This document shows positions 1-5,842 of a stretch of DNA of 5,842 nucleotides, in pieces. A program made the position numbers and the translations under genes. How positions within the stretch are numbered: the stretch's first letter is position 1; each line of letters starts with the position of its first letter. Source of the stretch: Calditrichota bacterium. Its GTDB lineage: Bacteria > Calditrichota > Calditrichia > RBG-13-44-9. The DNA lies in contig JAJRXE010000202.1 of assembly GCA_024276455.1 (NCBI GenBank), positions 1-5,842 on the forward strand, in the 5' to 3' direction. The notes beneath the pieces are model-generated. The model was not told the origin of the DNA. It worked only from the letters and a program-made list of their open reading frames with translations, and searched no databases.

Positions 1-396
1 CAAATTCAGGATCGCGCCCGTCAGATTGAGACCATCCGCAAACCCCACGCTGCTCCCCCCGGTGGACGGGTGGACCGCGGCGAAAAAGGGGAAGCGGTTC
101 GCTCTTTTTCCAGCATTCTGCAGAAAAAATTGGAAGAAAACCGCCAGCTGCGTTTCTCCGCCCATGCCGTGCGGCGGATGGAAGAACGTCAATTACTGCA
201 ATCGGACAATCTGATTGAGCGGTTGGAAAACGGGGTGCAGGAGCTGGAACGCAAGGGCGCAAAAAGTTCCCTGGTTCTGGTGGACGATACGGCTTTTCTA
301 GTCAGCGTGAAGAACCGTACCATCATTACCGCAATGAACAAACAGAACACCATCAATCAGGTGTTCACCAATATCGACAGTGTGATTTTTGTTTAA
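1..396 (+). CDS. Conserved flagellar operon protein, TIGR02530 / Flagellar_put family (5' end outside window)
   Basis: The reading frame is open from the first base of the window and ends at TAA 394-396, giving 131 visible residues. The C-terminal 95 or so residues match what I recall of the TIGR02530 (flg_new) / DUF3766 family: a 'RFSAHAVRRMEER' block (visible residues 50-62), an amphipathic helix with 'ERKGAKSSLVLVDDTAFLVS', then 'VKNRTIITAMN' and a terminal 'VFTNIDSVIF'. Members are small, about 95-140 aa, and are usually encoded between flgD and flgE, as the position directly before flgE suggests here. Their biochemical role is not established to my knowledge. A cytoplasmic or export-related role in hook assembly is only a guess from context. 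A GTG at 70 could start a 108-aa product, but no convincing Shine-Dalgarno precedes it and the upstream frame, which has no ATG, GTG or TTG, stays open. The true start is therefore probably upstream of the window. Family call fairly sure, start unknown. Confidence 0.85.
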   Translation, partial: QIQDRARQIETIRKPHAAPPGGRVDRGEKGEAVRSFSSILQKKLEENRQLRFSAHAVRRMEERQLLQSDNLIERLENGVQELERKGAKSSLVLVDDTAFLVSVKNRTIITAMNKQNTINQVFTNIDSVIFV

Positions 397-429
397 CCAG
401 CAGGGCTGGACCCGTAAGGGAGGCCCTCG

Positions 430-453
430 CCCCGCTGACCGATTGAGGCGGGG
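430..453 (+). other. Short GC-rich inverted repeat in the gap before flgE
   Basis: CCCCGC (430-435) pairs perfectly with GCGGGG (448-453) across a 12-nt loop. A smaller stem, AGGG (417-420) with CCCT (424-427), lies just upstream. No U-tract follows and the flgE ribosome binding site begins 13 nt downstream, so this is not a convincing terminator. It could be a weak mRNA structure in the 84-nt gap between the TIGR02530 gene and flgE, or chance in a GC-rich stretch. I see no recognisable sigma-28 or sigma-54 promoter in this gap. Confidence 0.3.
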
Positions 454-465
454 AGTAACCAAAAC

Positions 466-472
466 AAGGAGG
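466..472 (+). promoter_or_regulatory. Strong Shine-Dalgarno of flgE
   Basis: AAGGAGG is a full-strength match to the anti-Shine-Dalgarno sequence and sits 8 nt before the ATG at 481. It is the best ribosome binding site in the window, in keeping with FlgE being needed in more copies (roughly a hundred or more subunits per hook) than the motor and switch proteins encoded downstream. It also fixes the flgE start. Confidence 0.85.
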
Positions 473-480
473 GTTTAAAC

Positions 481-2460
481 ATGTTACGATCTTTGTATGC
501 CAGTGTATCGGGATTACGCAATCATCAATTGAAAATGGATGTGCTGGGTAACAATATCGCCAATGTTAACACCATTGGATTTAAAAGTGGACGGGTAAAT
601 TTTTCCGAGGCATTGAATCAGATGATTTCCAATTCATACATCAGCCGGGATGGCGGTTACCTGGATCCGATGCAAATCGGTCTGGGGATGAAAGCCAATT
701 CCATCGACACCATGTTTAATCAGGGAGCGGTGGAAACGACCGGCAATTTAACGGATCTGGCGATTGCCGGGGACGGATTTTTTGTGGTGCGAAAAGGGAG
801 TCAAAACCTGCTAACCCGGGTGGGTACTTTTCAGTTCGATGCCGAAGGGAAGCTGGTTTCCCAGAGCGGTCTGGCGGTGCAGGGCTGGATGCTGAACGGA
901 AACGACAATTCGGAAGATCTGGGCGTGCACGCCCTCTCGGATCTGGTGATTGACCGGAATATGATTTCCGAAGCCGTCGCCACCCGGAACGTTTATCTGG
1001 CCGGTAATCTGAATGCAGACCTTGGTCCGGTGGCAGAAGTGTGGACCTCGGGCAGCGCCTATCTGACCCGGGCTGTGGTGGAAGGGGCTACCCTTTCCGG
1101 AGCGGTAAACATTGTGGCGGGCACTAATGACCAGTTTACCATCGAAATTACCAATGGCAGCGGATTGTCTTTGAGCGAGGAAATTACTCTGAACAGCGGC
1201 ACCTACGCCACCGTGGACGATCTGGTGGCGGAGATTAACAACCAGATTGCAGCGAATACCAATTTAAACGGACGACTGGAAGCCGTGAATGCCAACGGGG
1301 CTATTAAATTCCGTTCGCTGGGAAGCAACAGCCGTACCGAGATTACCCTGCGCTCTGGCACGAACGACGCGCTGGCGGATCTGGGATTCTCGGACGGCGA
1401 TAGTGGGATTGCGGGCGAAACCGCCCTGGAAACCACCGAACTGAACGATCTGCTTCAAACCACCGATCCGTTGGTCGCAGGCGACGTGATCCGCATCGTG
1501 GGAACCAATCCCGATGGCAGCACCGTGGACAGCACCTTTACCTACGGGAGCGACGGAACCACGGTGGGCGATCTGCTGAGTGCCATTCGCAACAGTTACA
1601 GCGGTGTGGATGTGTCCTTCGAAAACGGCAAAATCGTTTTGACCGACACCTCGCCGGGCGAGAGTCAAACAACCATTCGTTTGTTAAACGGCGATTCCAA
1701 TACCGGGCAAATTAATGCTTCCGGTTTCTTCAACACGGTGGAAGGCACTACCGGCAAAGTGACCACCTCGGTGGTGGTGTACGATAGCCAGGGAGGCGGA
1801 CACAATCTGGTCATTGAGTTTGTCAAAACCGAAAATTCCAACGAATGGACCTGGCAGGTAACCACCAATGGCGACGAGACGATTCTGAGCGGGGGGTCCG
1901 GCACAGCTACCTTTGATGAAAACGGCAAGCTACTCTCTTTTACCACCGACGGCGGCGTGAATACCCTGGAAATGGATCCCGGCAACGGAGCCGCCCAGAT
2001 GAGCATTACCCTTCATGCCGAAAATGGCAACGATTACGCTGGATTAACTCAGTACAACTCCAGCTCTTCCCTGGCTGTCCGGGAACAGGACGGACGCACT
2101 ACCGGGAAAATGGTTGGTTTAACCATCAGCCAGGACGGTACGATTGTGGGGAGTTTCAGCAACGGCGAAAACGTGTCGCTGGCCCGCATTGCCCTGGCGC
2201 GGGTGGCTAATAACAACGGGTTAATCAATGCCGGCGACGGCAGTTTTAACGTGAGCATTGCTTCGGGCGAGATTAACATCTTTAGTGCCAAAGAAGACGA
2301 CCGGGTGGCGATTCTTTCCGGCGCTCTGGAAATGTCCAATGTGGATCTGGCCAACGAGTTCACGGAGATGATCACCACCCAGCGCGGCTTCGAGGCCAAT
2401 GCAAAGGTCATCTCCACGGTCGATCAAATTCTGGAAGAGTTGATTCGACTGAAACGCTAA
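481..2460 (+). CDS. flgE: Flagellar hook protein FlgE, enlarged
   Basis: FlgE polymerises outside the cell into the hook, the flexible joint between rod and filament. The N-terminal D0 rod-type domain is clear: 'LYASVSGLRNHQLKMDVLGNN' begins at about residue 5 and is followed by the hallmark 'NNIANVNTIGFK' (24-35). D1 follows with 'AIAGDGFFVVRKG' and 'TRVGTFQFDAEGKLVSQSG' (about 94-130). A FlgE D2-type beta region lies at about 425-540 ('TTSVVVYDSQGGGHNLVIEF', 'GTATFDENGKLLSF'). The C-terminal coiled D0 helix spans about 613-657 ('LSGALEMSNVDLANEF', 'MITTQRGFEANAKVIST'). At 659 aa it is much longer than the roughly 400-aa enteric FlgE. The extra length is mostly residues 200-410, where two tandem modules resemble the flagellin/FliD IN motif. 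I see no cysteine and no cleavable signal peptide, as expected for a type III exported axial protein. The start is fixed by the AAGGAGG before ATG 481. Identity is very sure. Confidence 0.97.
   Translation: MLRSLYASVSGLRNHQLKMDVLGNNIANVNTIGFKSGRVNFSEALNQMISNSYISRDGGYLDPMQIGLGMKANSIDTMFNQGAVETTGNLTDLAIAGDGFFVVRKGSQNLLTRVGTFQFDAEGKLVSQSGLAVQGWMLNGNDNSEDLGVHALSDLVIDRNMISEAVATRNVYLAGNLNADLGPVAEVWTSGSAYLTRAVVEGATLSGAVNIVAGTNDQFTIEITNGSGLSLSEEITLNSGTYATVDDLVAEINNQIAANTNLNGRLEAVNANGAIKFRSLGSNSRTEITLRSGTNDALADLGFSDGDSGIAGETALETTELNDLLQTTDPLVAGDVIRIVGTNPDGSTVDSTFTYGSDGTTVGDLLSAIRNSYSGVDVSFENGKIVLTDTSPGESQTTIRLLNGDSNTGQINASGFFNTVEGTTGKVTTSVVVYDSQGGGHNLVIEFVKTENSNEWTWQVTTNGDETILSGGSGTATFDENGKLLSFTTDGGVNTLEMDPGNGAAQMSITLHAENGNDYAGLTQYNSSSSLAVREQDGRTTGKMVGLTISQDGTIVGSFSNGENVSLARIALARVANNNGLINAGDGSFNVSIASGEINIFSAKEDDRVAILSGALEMSNVDLANEFTEMITTQRGFEANAKVISTVDQILEELIRLKR
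1090..1389 (+). other. IN-motif-like module 1 within FlgE
   Basis: FlgE residues about 204-303 read like the 'flagellin hook IN' motif known from flagellins and FliD. A first beta strand pair ('DQFTIEITNGSG') and a second ('EEITLNSGTY') lead into a short helix ('TVDDLVAEINNQIAANT'). A strand with a polar turn ('LEAVNANGAIKFRSLGSNS') and a closing strand and 'LADLGF' tail ('TEITLRSGTNDALADLGF') follow. It lies between the D1 and D2 regions and would be displayed on the outer hook surface. Assignment rests on pattern resemblance by eye. Confidence 0.6.
1432..1689 (+). other. IN-motif-like module 2 within FlgE
   Basis: FlgE residues about 318-403 repeat the layout of the preceding module in diverged form. 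A strand ('GDVIRIVGTNPDGS') and a second strand ('STFTYGSDGT') lead into a 'TTVGDLLSAIRNSY' helix, then 'VDVSFENGKIVLTDTSPGES' and a closing strand 'QTTIRLLNG'. The two modules align on TVDDLVAEI (244-252) with TVGDLLSAI (361-369). The second is shorter and lacks the 'LADLGF' tail. An old internal duplication or two independently gained domains are both possible. Confidence 0.55.
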
Positions 2461-2469
2461 TTTGGAAAA

Positions 2470-2504
2470 GGGGAAGGGATTCCGCGTCCCGGAATCCCTT
2501 CCCC
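2470..2504 (+). terminator. Perfect 14-bp hairpin after flgE (attenuator or partial terminator)
   Basis: GGGGAAGGGATTCC (2470-2483) and GGAATCCCTTCCCC (2491-2504) pair without mismatch around a 7-nt loop. It starts 9 nt after the flgE stop. The right arm is followed by AATTTAAAAT and not by a run of T, so classical intrinsic termination would be weak. On the opposite strand a short TTTT flanks the stem, but no gene converges there. Given the co-directional genes on both sides, the likeliest roles are a leaky terminator lowering stator expression relative to hook protein, or a 3' stabiliser of the flgE transcript. The structure is seen; the role is inferred. Confidence 0.6.
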
Positions 2505-2541
2505 AATTTAAAATCGGGATGATGAAAGAAGAGGAGTTCAA

Positions 2542-3345
2542 ATGGATCTTGCAACGCTGATCGGAATAGTGGCCGGATTTCTTCTGATTATCATGGCAAT
2601 TATTTCGGGAGGGAATCCCCTCATTTTTATTCACATCCCCTCAATGATGATTGTGTTCGGTGGGTCCATTTCGGCGACCTTGATTTCGTTTCAACTCTCT
2701 GAGGTGCTGGGGGTGATGAGCGTGGTAAAAAAAGCGTTCCGGAAAGAGAGTTACGAAGGAGTGGAACTGGTAAAGTTAATTGTCGATCTGGCGAAAAAAG
2801 CCCGTCGGGAAGGGTTACTGGCCTTAGACCGGGAAATTTCCAACGTGTCGGATCGCTTTTTGCGCGACGGTCTGGAAATGGCAGTGGATGGCACCGAGCC
2901 GGAAAAAATCCGCAATGTAATGGAAACCGAACTCTCGTATCTGATTGAGCGACACAAGCGGGGGCAACAGATCTTTAACTCTCTGGGTATGTTCGCGCCG
3001 GCCTTTGGAATGATCGGGACGTTAATCGGACTTATTGCCATGTTGGAGCAGTTGGAAGATCCGACCCAGATTGGTGGCGGTATGGCGGTGGCGTTGATTA
3101 CGACCTTTTACGGCGCCCTGGTGGCCAACCTGGTATTTCTGCCCATTGCCAAAAAACTGAAAAATCGTTCCGATGAAGAAGTGGTAATGAAAGAGATGAT
3201 TATTGAAGGTGTGTTGGCCATTCAGTACGGCGAACACCCCAAAACCATTAATCGGAAGCTGTTGAATTTCCTGCCGCCCAAGATGCGCCAGGCGGGCGAA
3301 GAAAAGGCTGCCGCCGGGCAGGTAGAGTATTCTGAAGCCAGTTAA
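2542..3345 (+). CDS. motA: Flagellar motor stator protein MotA (PomA/MotP-like)
   Basis: MotA forms the pentameric ring of the inner-membrane stator around a MotB dimer and pushes on FliG when ions pass. Four membrane segments are visible at about residues 3-22, 27-49, 147-168 and 180-201, with the large cytoplasmic loop between the second and third. The loop carries the charged 'LRDGLEMAVDGTEPEKIRNV' stretch (107-126), the region that in the family contacts FliG. The segment 'FAPAFGMIGTLIGLIAML' (151-168) carries the conserved proline (P153) and 'AVALITTFYGALVANLVFLP' ends in the second conserved proline (P201). At 267 aa and with this TM3-TM4 sequence it looks closer to PomA/MotP than to E. 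coli MotA, which is longer. The ATG at 2542 has GAGGAG (2531-2536) 5 nt upstream. The gene lies 14 nt before motB and is surely co-transcribed with it. Confidence 0.95.
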   Translation: MDLATLIGIVAGFLLIIMAIISGGNPLIFIHIPSMMIVFGGSISATLISFQLSEVLGVMSVVKKAFRKESYEGVELVKLIVDLAKKARREGLLALDREISNVSDRFLRDGLEMAVDGTEPEKIRNVMETELSYLIERHKRGQQIFNSLGMFAPAFGMIGTLIGLIAMLEQLEDPTQIGGGMAVALITTFYGALVANLVFLPIAKKLKNRSDEEVVMKEMIIEGVLAIQYGEHPKTINRKLLNFLPPKMRQAGEEKAAAGQVEYSEAS

Positions 3346-3354
3346 ACCGGGAAA

Positions 3355-3359
3355 AAGGG
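3355..3359 (+). promoter_or_regulatory. Abnormally close Shine-Dalgarno-like site at motB start
   Basis: The only purine-rich candidate before motB, AAGGG, directly abuts the ATG at 3360, whereas 5-9 nt is usual. The frame has a stop at 3333-3335 and no ATG, GTG or TTG between it and 3360. The next internal ATG (residue 19) would cut into the conserved segment, so 3360 is the best start. Initiation probably depends on ribosomes finishing motA 14 nt upstream. Confidence 0.45.
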
Positions 3360-4064
3360 ATGAAGAAAAGAGACGCAGATCCAGAAGAAGATGAACCGAC
3401 TGCTCCGTTCTGGATGACCACATTCAGCGATATGATGACGCTGCTGTTGACCTTTTTTATTCTCATTGTCTCCTATTCGACCATCGAACTGGAGAAGTTT
3501 AAGGGAGCAATGGAATCGTTTAAAGGAGCCCTGGGAATTATGCCCAAAAACCTGAGCAGCTTTAAAAAAGATCAAACCTACATTCGGCTCCCGCATGGGT
3601 TTACCTCTCAGGAGCAGGGGCTGGTGGAACAGGCCACCAAAATTCAGCAGGCGCTTTCCGATTTAGGGCTGCAGGATGATGCCTGGGTGGAGATTTCCAA
3701 TGGGGGGATTCTGGTGCGCCTGGGGAACAATATTTTATTCGATTCGGGAAAAGCTCAACTAAAGGATAAAGCCCGGTTAATCATTTCGGCCATTGTGCGG
3801 GTTATTAAAGGGAAGTTCAAAGAAATTTACGTGGAGGGGCACACCGACGACATTCCCATCCACACCGAGCGCTATCCGTCGAACTGGGAGTTGTCGGCGG
3901 CTCGCGCCTTGAGCGTGGTCAGGTATTTACACGATGTGGAAAAAATCCCGGAAAGCATGCTGGCGGCGGTGGGACACGGAGAACACCGACCGCTGGTACC
4001 GAATACCACCCCGGAAAATCGGGCCAAGAATCGCCGGGTAGAAATTTTTATTAAGCTGAAATAA
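3360..4064 (+). CDS. motB: Flagellar motor stator protein MotB (PomB/MotS-like), peptidoglycan-anchored
   Basis: MotB pairs with MotA, carries the ion-binding aspartate and anchors the stator to peptidoglycan. The short cytoplasmic N-terminus is very acidic (residues 5-12). The single membrane helix runs from about 18 to 38, with 'FWMTTFSDMMTLLLTFFILI' containing D24, the counterpart of E. coli MotB D32 and PomB D24. 'KFKGAMESFKGALGI' (46-60) fits the periplasmic plug region. An OmpA-like peptidoglycan-binding domain fills about 112-234: 'NILFDSGKAQL', 'EGHTDDIPI' (159-167), 'NWELSAARA' (175-183) and 'NRRVEIF' (224-230). The 234-aa length is shorter than E. coli MotB (308 aa). The residues after D24, ending 'SYS' and followed by an acidic residue and KFK, resemble the sodium-type PomB/MotS pattern. 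Ion choice is an inference. The start is forced by the upstream in-frame stop despite a poor ribosome site. Confidence 0.95.
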   Translation: MKKRDADPEEDEPTAPFWMTTFSDMMTLLLTFFILIVSYSTIELEKFKGAMESFKGALGIMPKNLSSFKKDQTYIRLPHGFTSQEQGLVEQATKIQQALSDLGLQDDAWVEISNGGILVRLGNNILFDSGKAQLKDKARLIISAIVRVIKGKFKEIYVEGHTDDIPIHTERYPSNWELSAARALSVVRYLHDVEKIPESMLAAVGHGEHRPLVPNTTPENRAKNRRVEIFIKLK

Positions 4065-4086
4065 AGAATGTTGAGGGAGACACGTA

Positions 4087-4626
4087 ATGGCGGATGAGAG
4101 AGGAAATCTGGATCCTACCGGGGAAGCTCAGGAGCAATTGCCCCAGCCGGCGGGGAATAAAAAAAGTAGCCTGCTGGTATTGGCTCCGGTTATCCTGATC
4201 CAATTGGTGGTCGCATTTTTCCTGGTTAAGCTGGTTCTCTTCCCCATGTATCTGGACTGGAAGGCTAAAAAGGCGCTGGCTGCCGCCGAAAAGAAAAAGC
4301 AGGAAGAAAAAAAGAAAAAAGAGATCGCCTTTACTTACAAAATTTCCGACATGACTACCAATCCGCAGCTTTCCATGGGAACGCGATTCGCTGTGTTCGA
4401 AATTGTGTTGGAGGTTCCCCGCAATTCCGATCTGGAAAAGCTGAAAGTGTACGACCCGGTAATCCGGGATCATTTCATCAAATATTTCCGCTCGAAAACC
4501 GTCACCGAGTTATCCGACGTGGCGTTCATGGACTCCTGTAAAGTGGATTTGAAAAGAATGGTGGAAGAAATCGTCCCAGACATAAAAGTCAACGATGTGT
4601 TCTTTACCCGTTTCGTATTGCAATAG
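4087..4626 (+). CDS. fliL: Flagellar basal body-associated protein FliL
   Basis: FliL is a single-pass inner-membrane protein that associates with the stator, forming rings around it in some species, and supports torque or swarming. Here a polar 27-residue cytoplasmic tail precedes one hydrophobic segment (about 29-54, 'LLVLAPVILIQLVVAFFLV'). A very basic and helical linker of Lys, Glu and Ala follows (59-79). The periplasmic FliL domain starts near 82, with the family pattern 'SDMTTNPQLSMGTRFAVFEI' (87-106), and ends in the typical 'NDVFFTRFVLQ' (169-179). The length of 179 aa is normal. GAGGGAGA (4073-4080) lies 6 nt before the ATG, and the gene starts 22 nt after motB. Position between motB and fliM is the standard one outside enteric bacteria and agrees with the stator role. 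Confidence 0.93.
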   Translation: MADERGNLDPTGEAQEQLPQPAGNKKSSLLVLAPVILIQLVVAFFLVKLVLFPMYLDWKAKKALAAAEKKKQEEKKKKEIAFTYKISDMTTNPQLSMGTRFAVFEIVLEVPRNSDLEKLKVYDPVIRDHFIKYFRSKTVTELSDVAFMDSCKVDLKRMVEEIVPDIKVNDVFFTRFVLQ

Positions 4627-4641
4627 TGAGGTGGTGAGAAT

Positions 4642-5634
4642 ATGGCAAAGATCTTGTCCCAGGAAGAAATTGATGCGTTGTTAACCAGTGTTTCGCAGAA
4701 GAATCCGGAAGAAGTATTGGGAGACGCCGATCAGAAGGTTCTGTTGTACGATTTCAAACATCCGAACCTGGTTTCCAAAGAGCAACTGCGCTTGCTGGAA
4801 ACCATTCACGAGGGTCTTTGCCGCAATTTCAGTGTTTTCCTTTCCGCGCAGTTACGCATGATTGTGGAAATGAATCTGTTTGCGGTGGACCAGTTGATGT
4901 ACTCGGAATTTCTGCTTTCCATTGCTCCGCCCAGCTGCATTTATGTGGTGAACATTCCGGAACACCAGTCGCAATTTGTTCTGGAGTTCAATCCTCAGCT
5001 GGCCATTTTTATTGTGGAACGGCTTTTTGGAGGGCGGGGCGATTTCTCGGCGCCGAATCGGGCTATTTCCATCATTGAACAGCGCATCATGAAAAAGATT
5101 ATCGATCGGATTATTCAAGAACTGACCAAGAACTGGGAACCAGTGTCGAAATTTAAAGCCGAGATCAACCGCTTCGAGAGCAATCCGGAATTTGTTCAGA
5201 TTGTCCCCGCCACGGAACCGGTGGTGGTGGTGTCCATGGAAATTAAAATTCAGGGAAATTCCTCCCTGTTGAACATCAGTTACCCGTACATGTGGTTGTC
5301 CAGTATTGTGGCGTCGGCGGCGTCGGCGCAGGACAAAGTGCTTTTTGGAGCCAAAGAGAGTTCAGCGGAAGAGCGTCAGCAGCTGGAGCAAATTTTAAAA
5401 GCAACCAAAGTGCCGGTCCGGGCCATTTTGGGAACCGGCAAAATTACCGCAGGTGAATTAATCAGTTTGAAGGAAGGCGATGTGGTGAAATTGGATACCA
5501 CGGTGGATCAACCGTTGCCAATCCTGGTAAATAATCGCTACCTTTTTGATGCCGCAATCGGCATGAAAAAACGAAAATATGCCTGTCGAATTGTTTCCGA
5601 TAAGACAGAAAGGAAAGAAGATGAGCTTGGATAG
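4642..5634 (+). CDS. fliM: Flagellar motor switch protein FliM
   Basis: FliM forms the wall of the cytoplasmic C-ring, binds FliG, and receives phospho-CheY to reverse rotation. The N-terminal CheY-binding motif is intact: 'ILSQEEIDALLTSV' (4-17), followed by a flexible linker. The CheC-like middle domain spans about 38-235 and contains the FliG-contacting 'LFGGRGD' (GGxG, 128-134), 'RAISIIEQRIMKKII' (140-154) and 'YPYMWL' (214-219). The C-terminal SpoA/FliMN_C domain is about 248-318 ('LKATKVPVRAILGTGKIT', 'LKEGDVVKLD', 'PILVNNRYLFDA'). At 330 aa the length is normal. GAGGTG (4628-4633) lies 8 nt before the ATG, 15 nt after the fliL stop. The intact EIDALL motif implies control by a chemotaxis CheY. 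The last 14 nt overlap the next gene. Confidence 0.97.
   Translation: MAKILSQEEIDALLTSVSQKNPEEVLGDADQKVLLYDFKHPNLVSKEQLRLLETIHEGLCRNFSVFLSAQLRMIVEMNLFAVDQLMYSEFLLSIAPPSCIYVVNIPEHQSQFVLEFNPQLAIFIVERLFGGRGDFSAPNRAISIIEQRIMKKIIDRIIQELTKNWEPVSKFKAEINRFESNPEFVQIVPATEPVVVVSMEIKIQGNSSLLNISYPYMWLSSIVASAASAQDKVLFGAKESSAEERQQLEQILKATKVPVRAILGTGKITAGELISLKEGDVVKLDTTVDQPLPILVNNRYLFDAAIGMKKRKYACRIVSDKTERKEDELG
5311..5328 (+). repeat. Perfect 9-bp tandem repeat inside fliM
   Basis: GCGTCGGCG occurs twice in direct succession and encodes Ala-Ser-Ala twice (FliM residues 224-229), in the segment joining the middle and C-terminal domains. It keeps the frame. Two copies may reflect a small slippage duplication; it is also compatible with chance in an Ala/Ser-rich linker. 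Confidence 0.6.
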
Positions 5635-5842
5635 TTTGAAAAAAAGCATCCAGGAAAAATTTAAGGCGCTGCATCCCTCGCTGAGCGAGGTGCTGGCGCA
5701 ACAAATACACCGCCAGGCGGAAATTGATCTGCAGGTGGAGGCCCATCCGCAGATTAAACCGGCCATCGAAGCGCTGGATTTACCCCGCATCGGGTTAATC
5801 TTTCATTCGGTGGTTAACACCCGGCAGTACTTTAATCTGGTG
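5621..5842 (+). CDS. Unidentified protein encoded after fliM (3' end outside window)
   Basis: An ATG at 5621 overlaps the end of fliM by 14 nt and opens a frame that stays open for all 74 codons to the window edge. AAAGGA (5609-5614) lies 6 nt upstream, inside fliM. The visible protein starts 'MSLDSLKKSIQEKFKALHPS' and is mostly helical and soluble in appearance, with 'EIDLQVEAHPQIKPAIEALD' (34-53) and then 'LPRIGLIFHSVVNTRQYFNL' (54-73). There is no signal peptide or membrane segment so far. In related operons fliN or fliY follows fliM, but I see neither the EIDALL start of FliY nor a SpoA domain in this part. It could be a FliN with an unusual N-terminal extension, or a separate flagellar accessory protein. 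The overlap suggests translational coupling to fliM. That the gene is real is likely; the function is unknown. Confidence 0.7.
   Translation, partial: MSLDSLKKSIQEKFKALHPSLSEVLAQQIHRQAEIDLQVEAHPQIKPAIEALDLPRIGLIFHSVVNTRQYFNLV

Noticed and set aside
26..214. 62-codon frame overlapping the TIGR02530 gene
   Set aside because: It is in a different frame of a well-conserved gene, has no ribosome site, and its translation resembles no family I know.
397..480. Flagellar promoter (sigma-28 or sigma-54) before flgE
   Set aside because: No convincing -35/-10 or -24/-12 pair could be found in the 84-nt gap; flgE is most simply read from an upstream promoter.
481..2460. Spirochaete-style lysinoalanine cross-linking of the hook
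   Set aside because: That reaction needs a conserved cysteine in FlgE; I see no cysteine anywhere in this protein.
1203..2634. Several long antisense open frames over flgE (up to 137 codons)
   Set aside because: They mirror the codon pattern of the + strand gene, have no good ribosome sites, and give low-complexity translations. The same applies to the antisense frames over motA, motB, fliL and fliM.
4270..4325. A-rich Lys/Glu stretch in fliL as a frameshift or slippage site
   Set aside because: The A-runs simply encode a Lys/Glu-rich linker after the membrane helix, which is common in FliL, and the frame continues intact to the conserved C-terminus.
4818..5078. 86-codon + strand frame inside fliM
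   Set aside because: It lies wholly within the conserved FliM middle domain in another frame, and its Cys/His/Phe-rich translation is typical of out-of-frame reading.

Overview
This window is a stretch of a flagellar (hook and motor) operon. All genes lie on the + strand and are tightly packed. In order they are: the 3' part of a conserved 'flagellar operon protein' (TIGR02530 / Flagellar_put type), flgE (hook protein), motA and motB (stator), fliL (stator-associated membrane protein), fliM (C-ring switch protein), and the first 74 codons of an unidentified gene that overlaps the end of fliM. Every base is either in a gene or in one of two short intergenic gaps (about 80 nt each) or three very short ones (14-22 nt).

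The order (TIGR02530 protein)-flgE-motA-motB-fliL-fliM is the hook-to-motor order known from Firmicutes, spirochaetes, Thermotogae and several deep-branching diderm phyla. It is not the enterobacterial arrangement. The base composition looks moderate, with no strong GC skew at the third codon position. The stator pair resembles the sodium-type PomA/PomB or MotP/MotS family more than E. coli MotA/MotB. I cannot name the organism. A non-enteric motile bacterium, perhaps from a phylum such as Calditrichota, would fit, but that is inference.

The products act together. FlgE builds the universal joint outside the cell. MotA and MotB form the ion-driven stator in the inner membrane, FliL sits around or beside the stator, and FliM in the cytoplasmic C-ring receives phospho-CheY through its N-terminal EIDALL motif and sets the direction of rotation.

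No new defence, mobile or CRISPR-type system is visible. The points worth a second look are: an enlarged hook protein (659 aa against about 400) carrying two tandem modules that look like flagellin/FliD 'IN' motifs; a perfect 14-bp hairpin without a good U-tract between flgE and motA, in the gap where many relatives carry flbD/swrD; and an unrecognised gene in the slot after fliM, where fliN or fliY would be expected.
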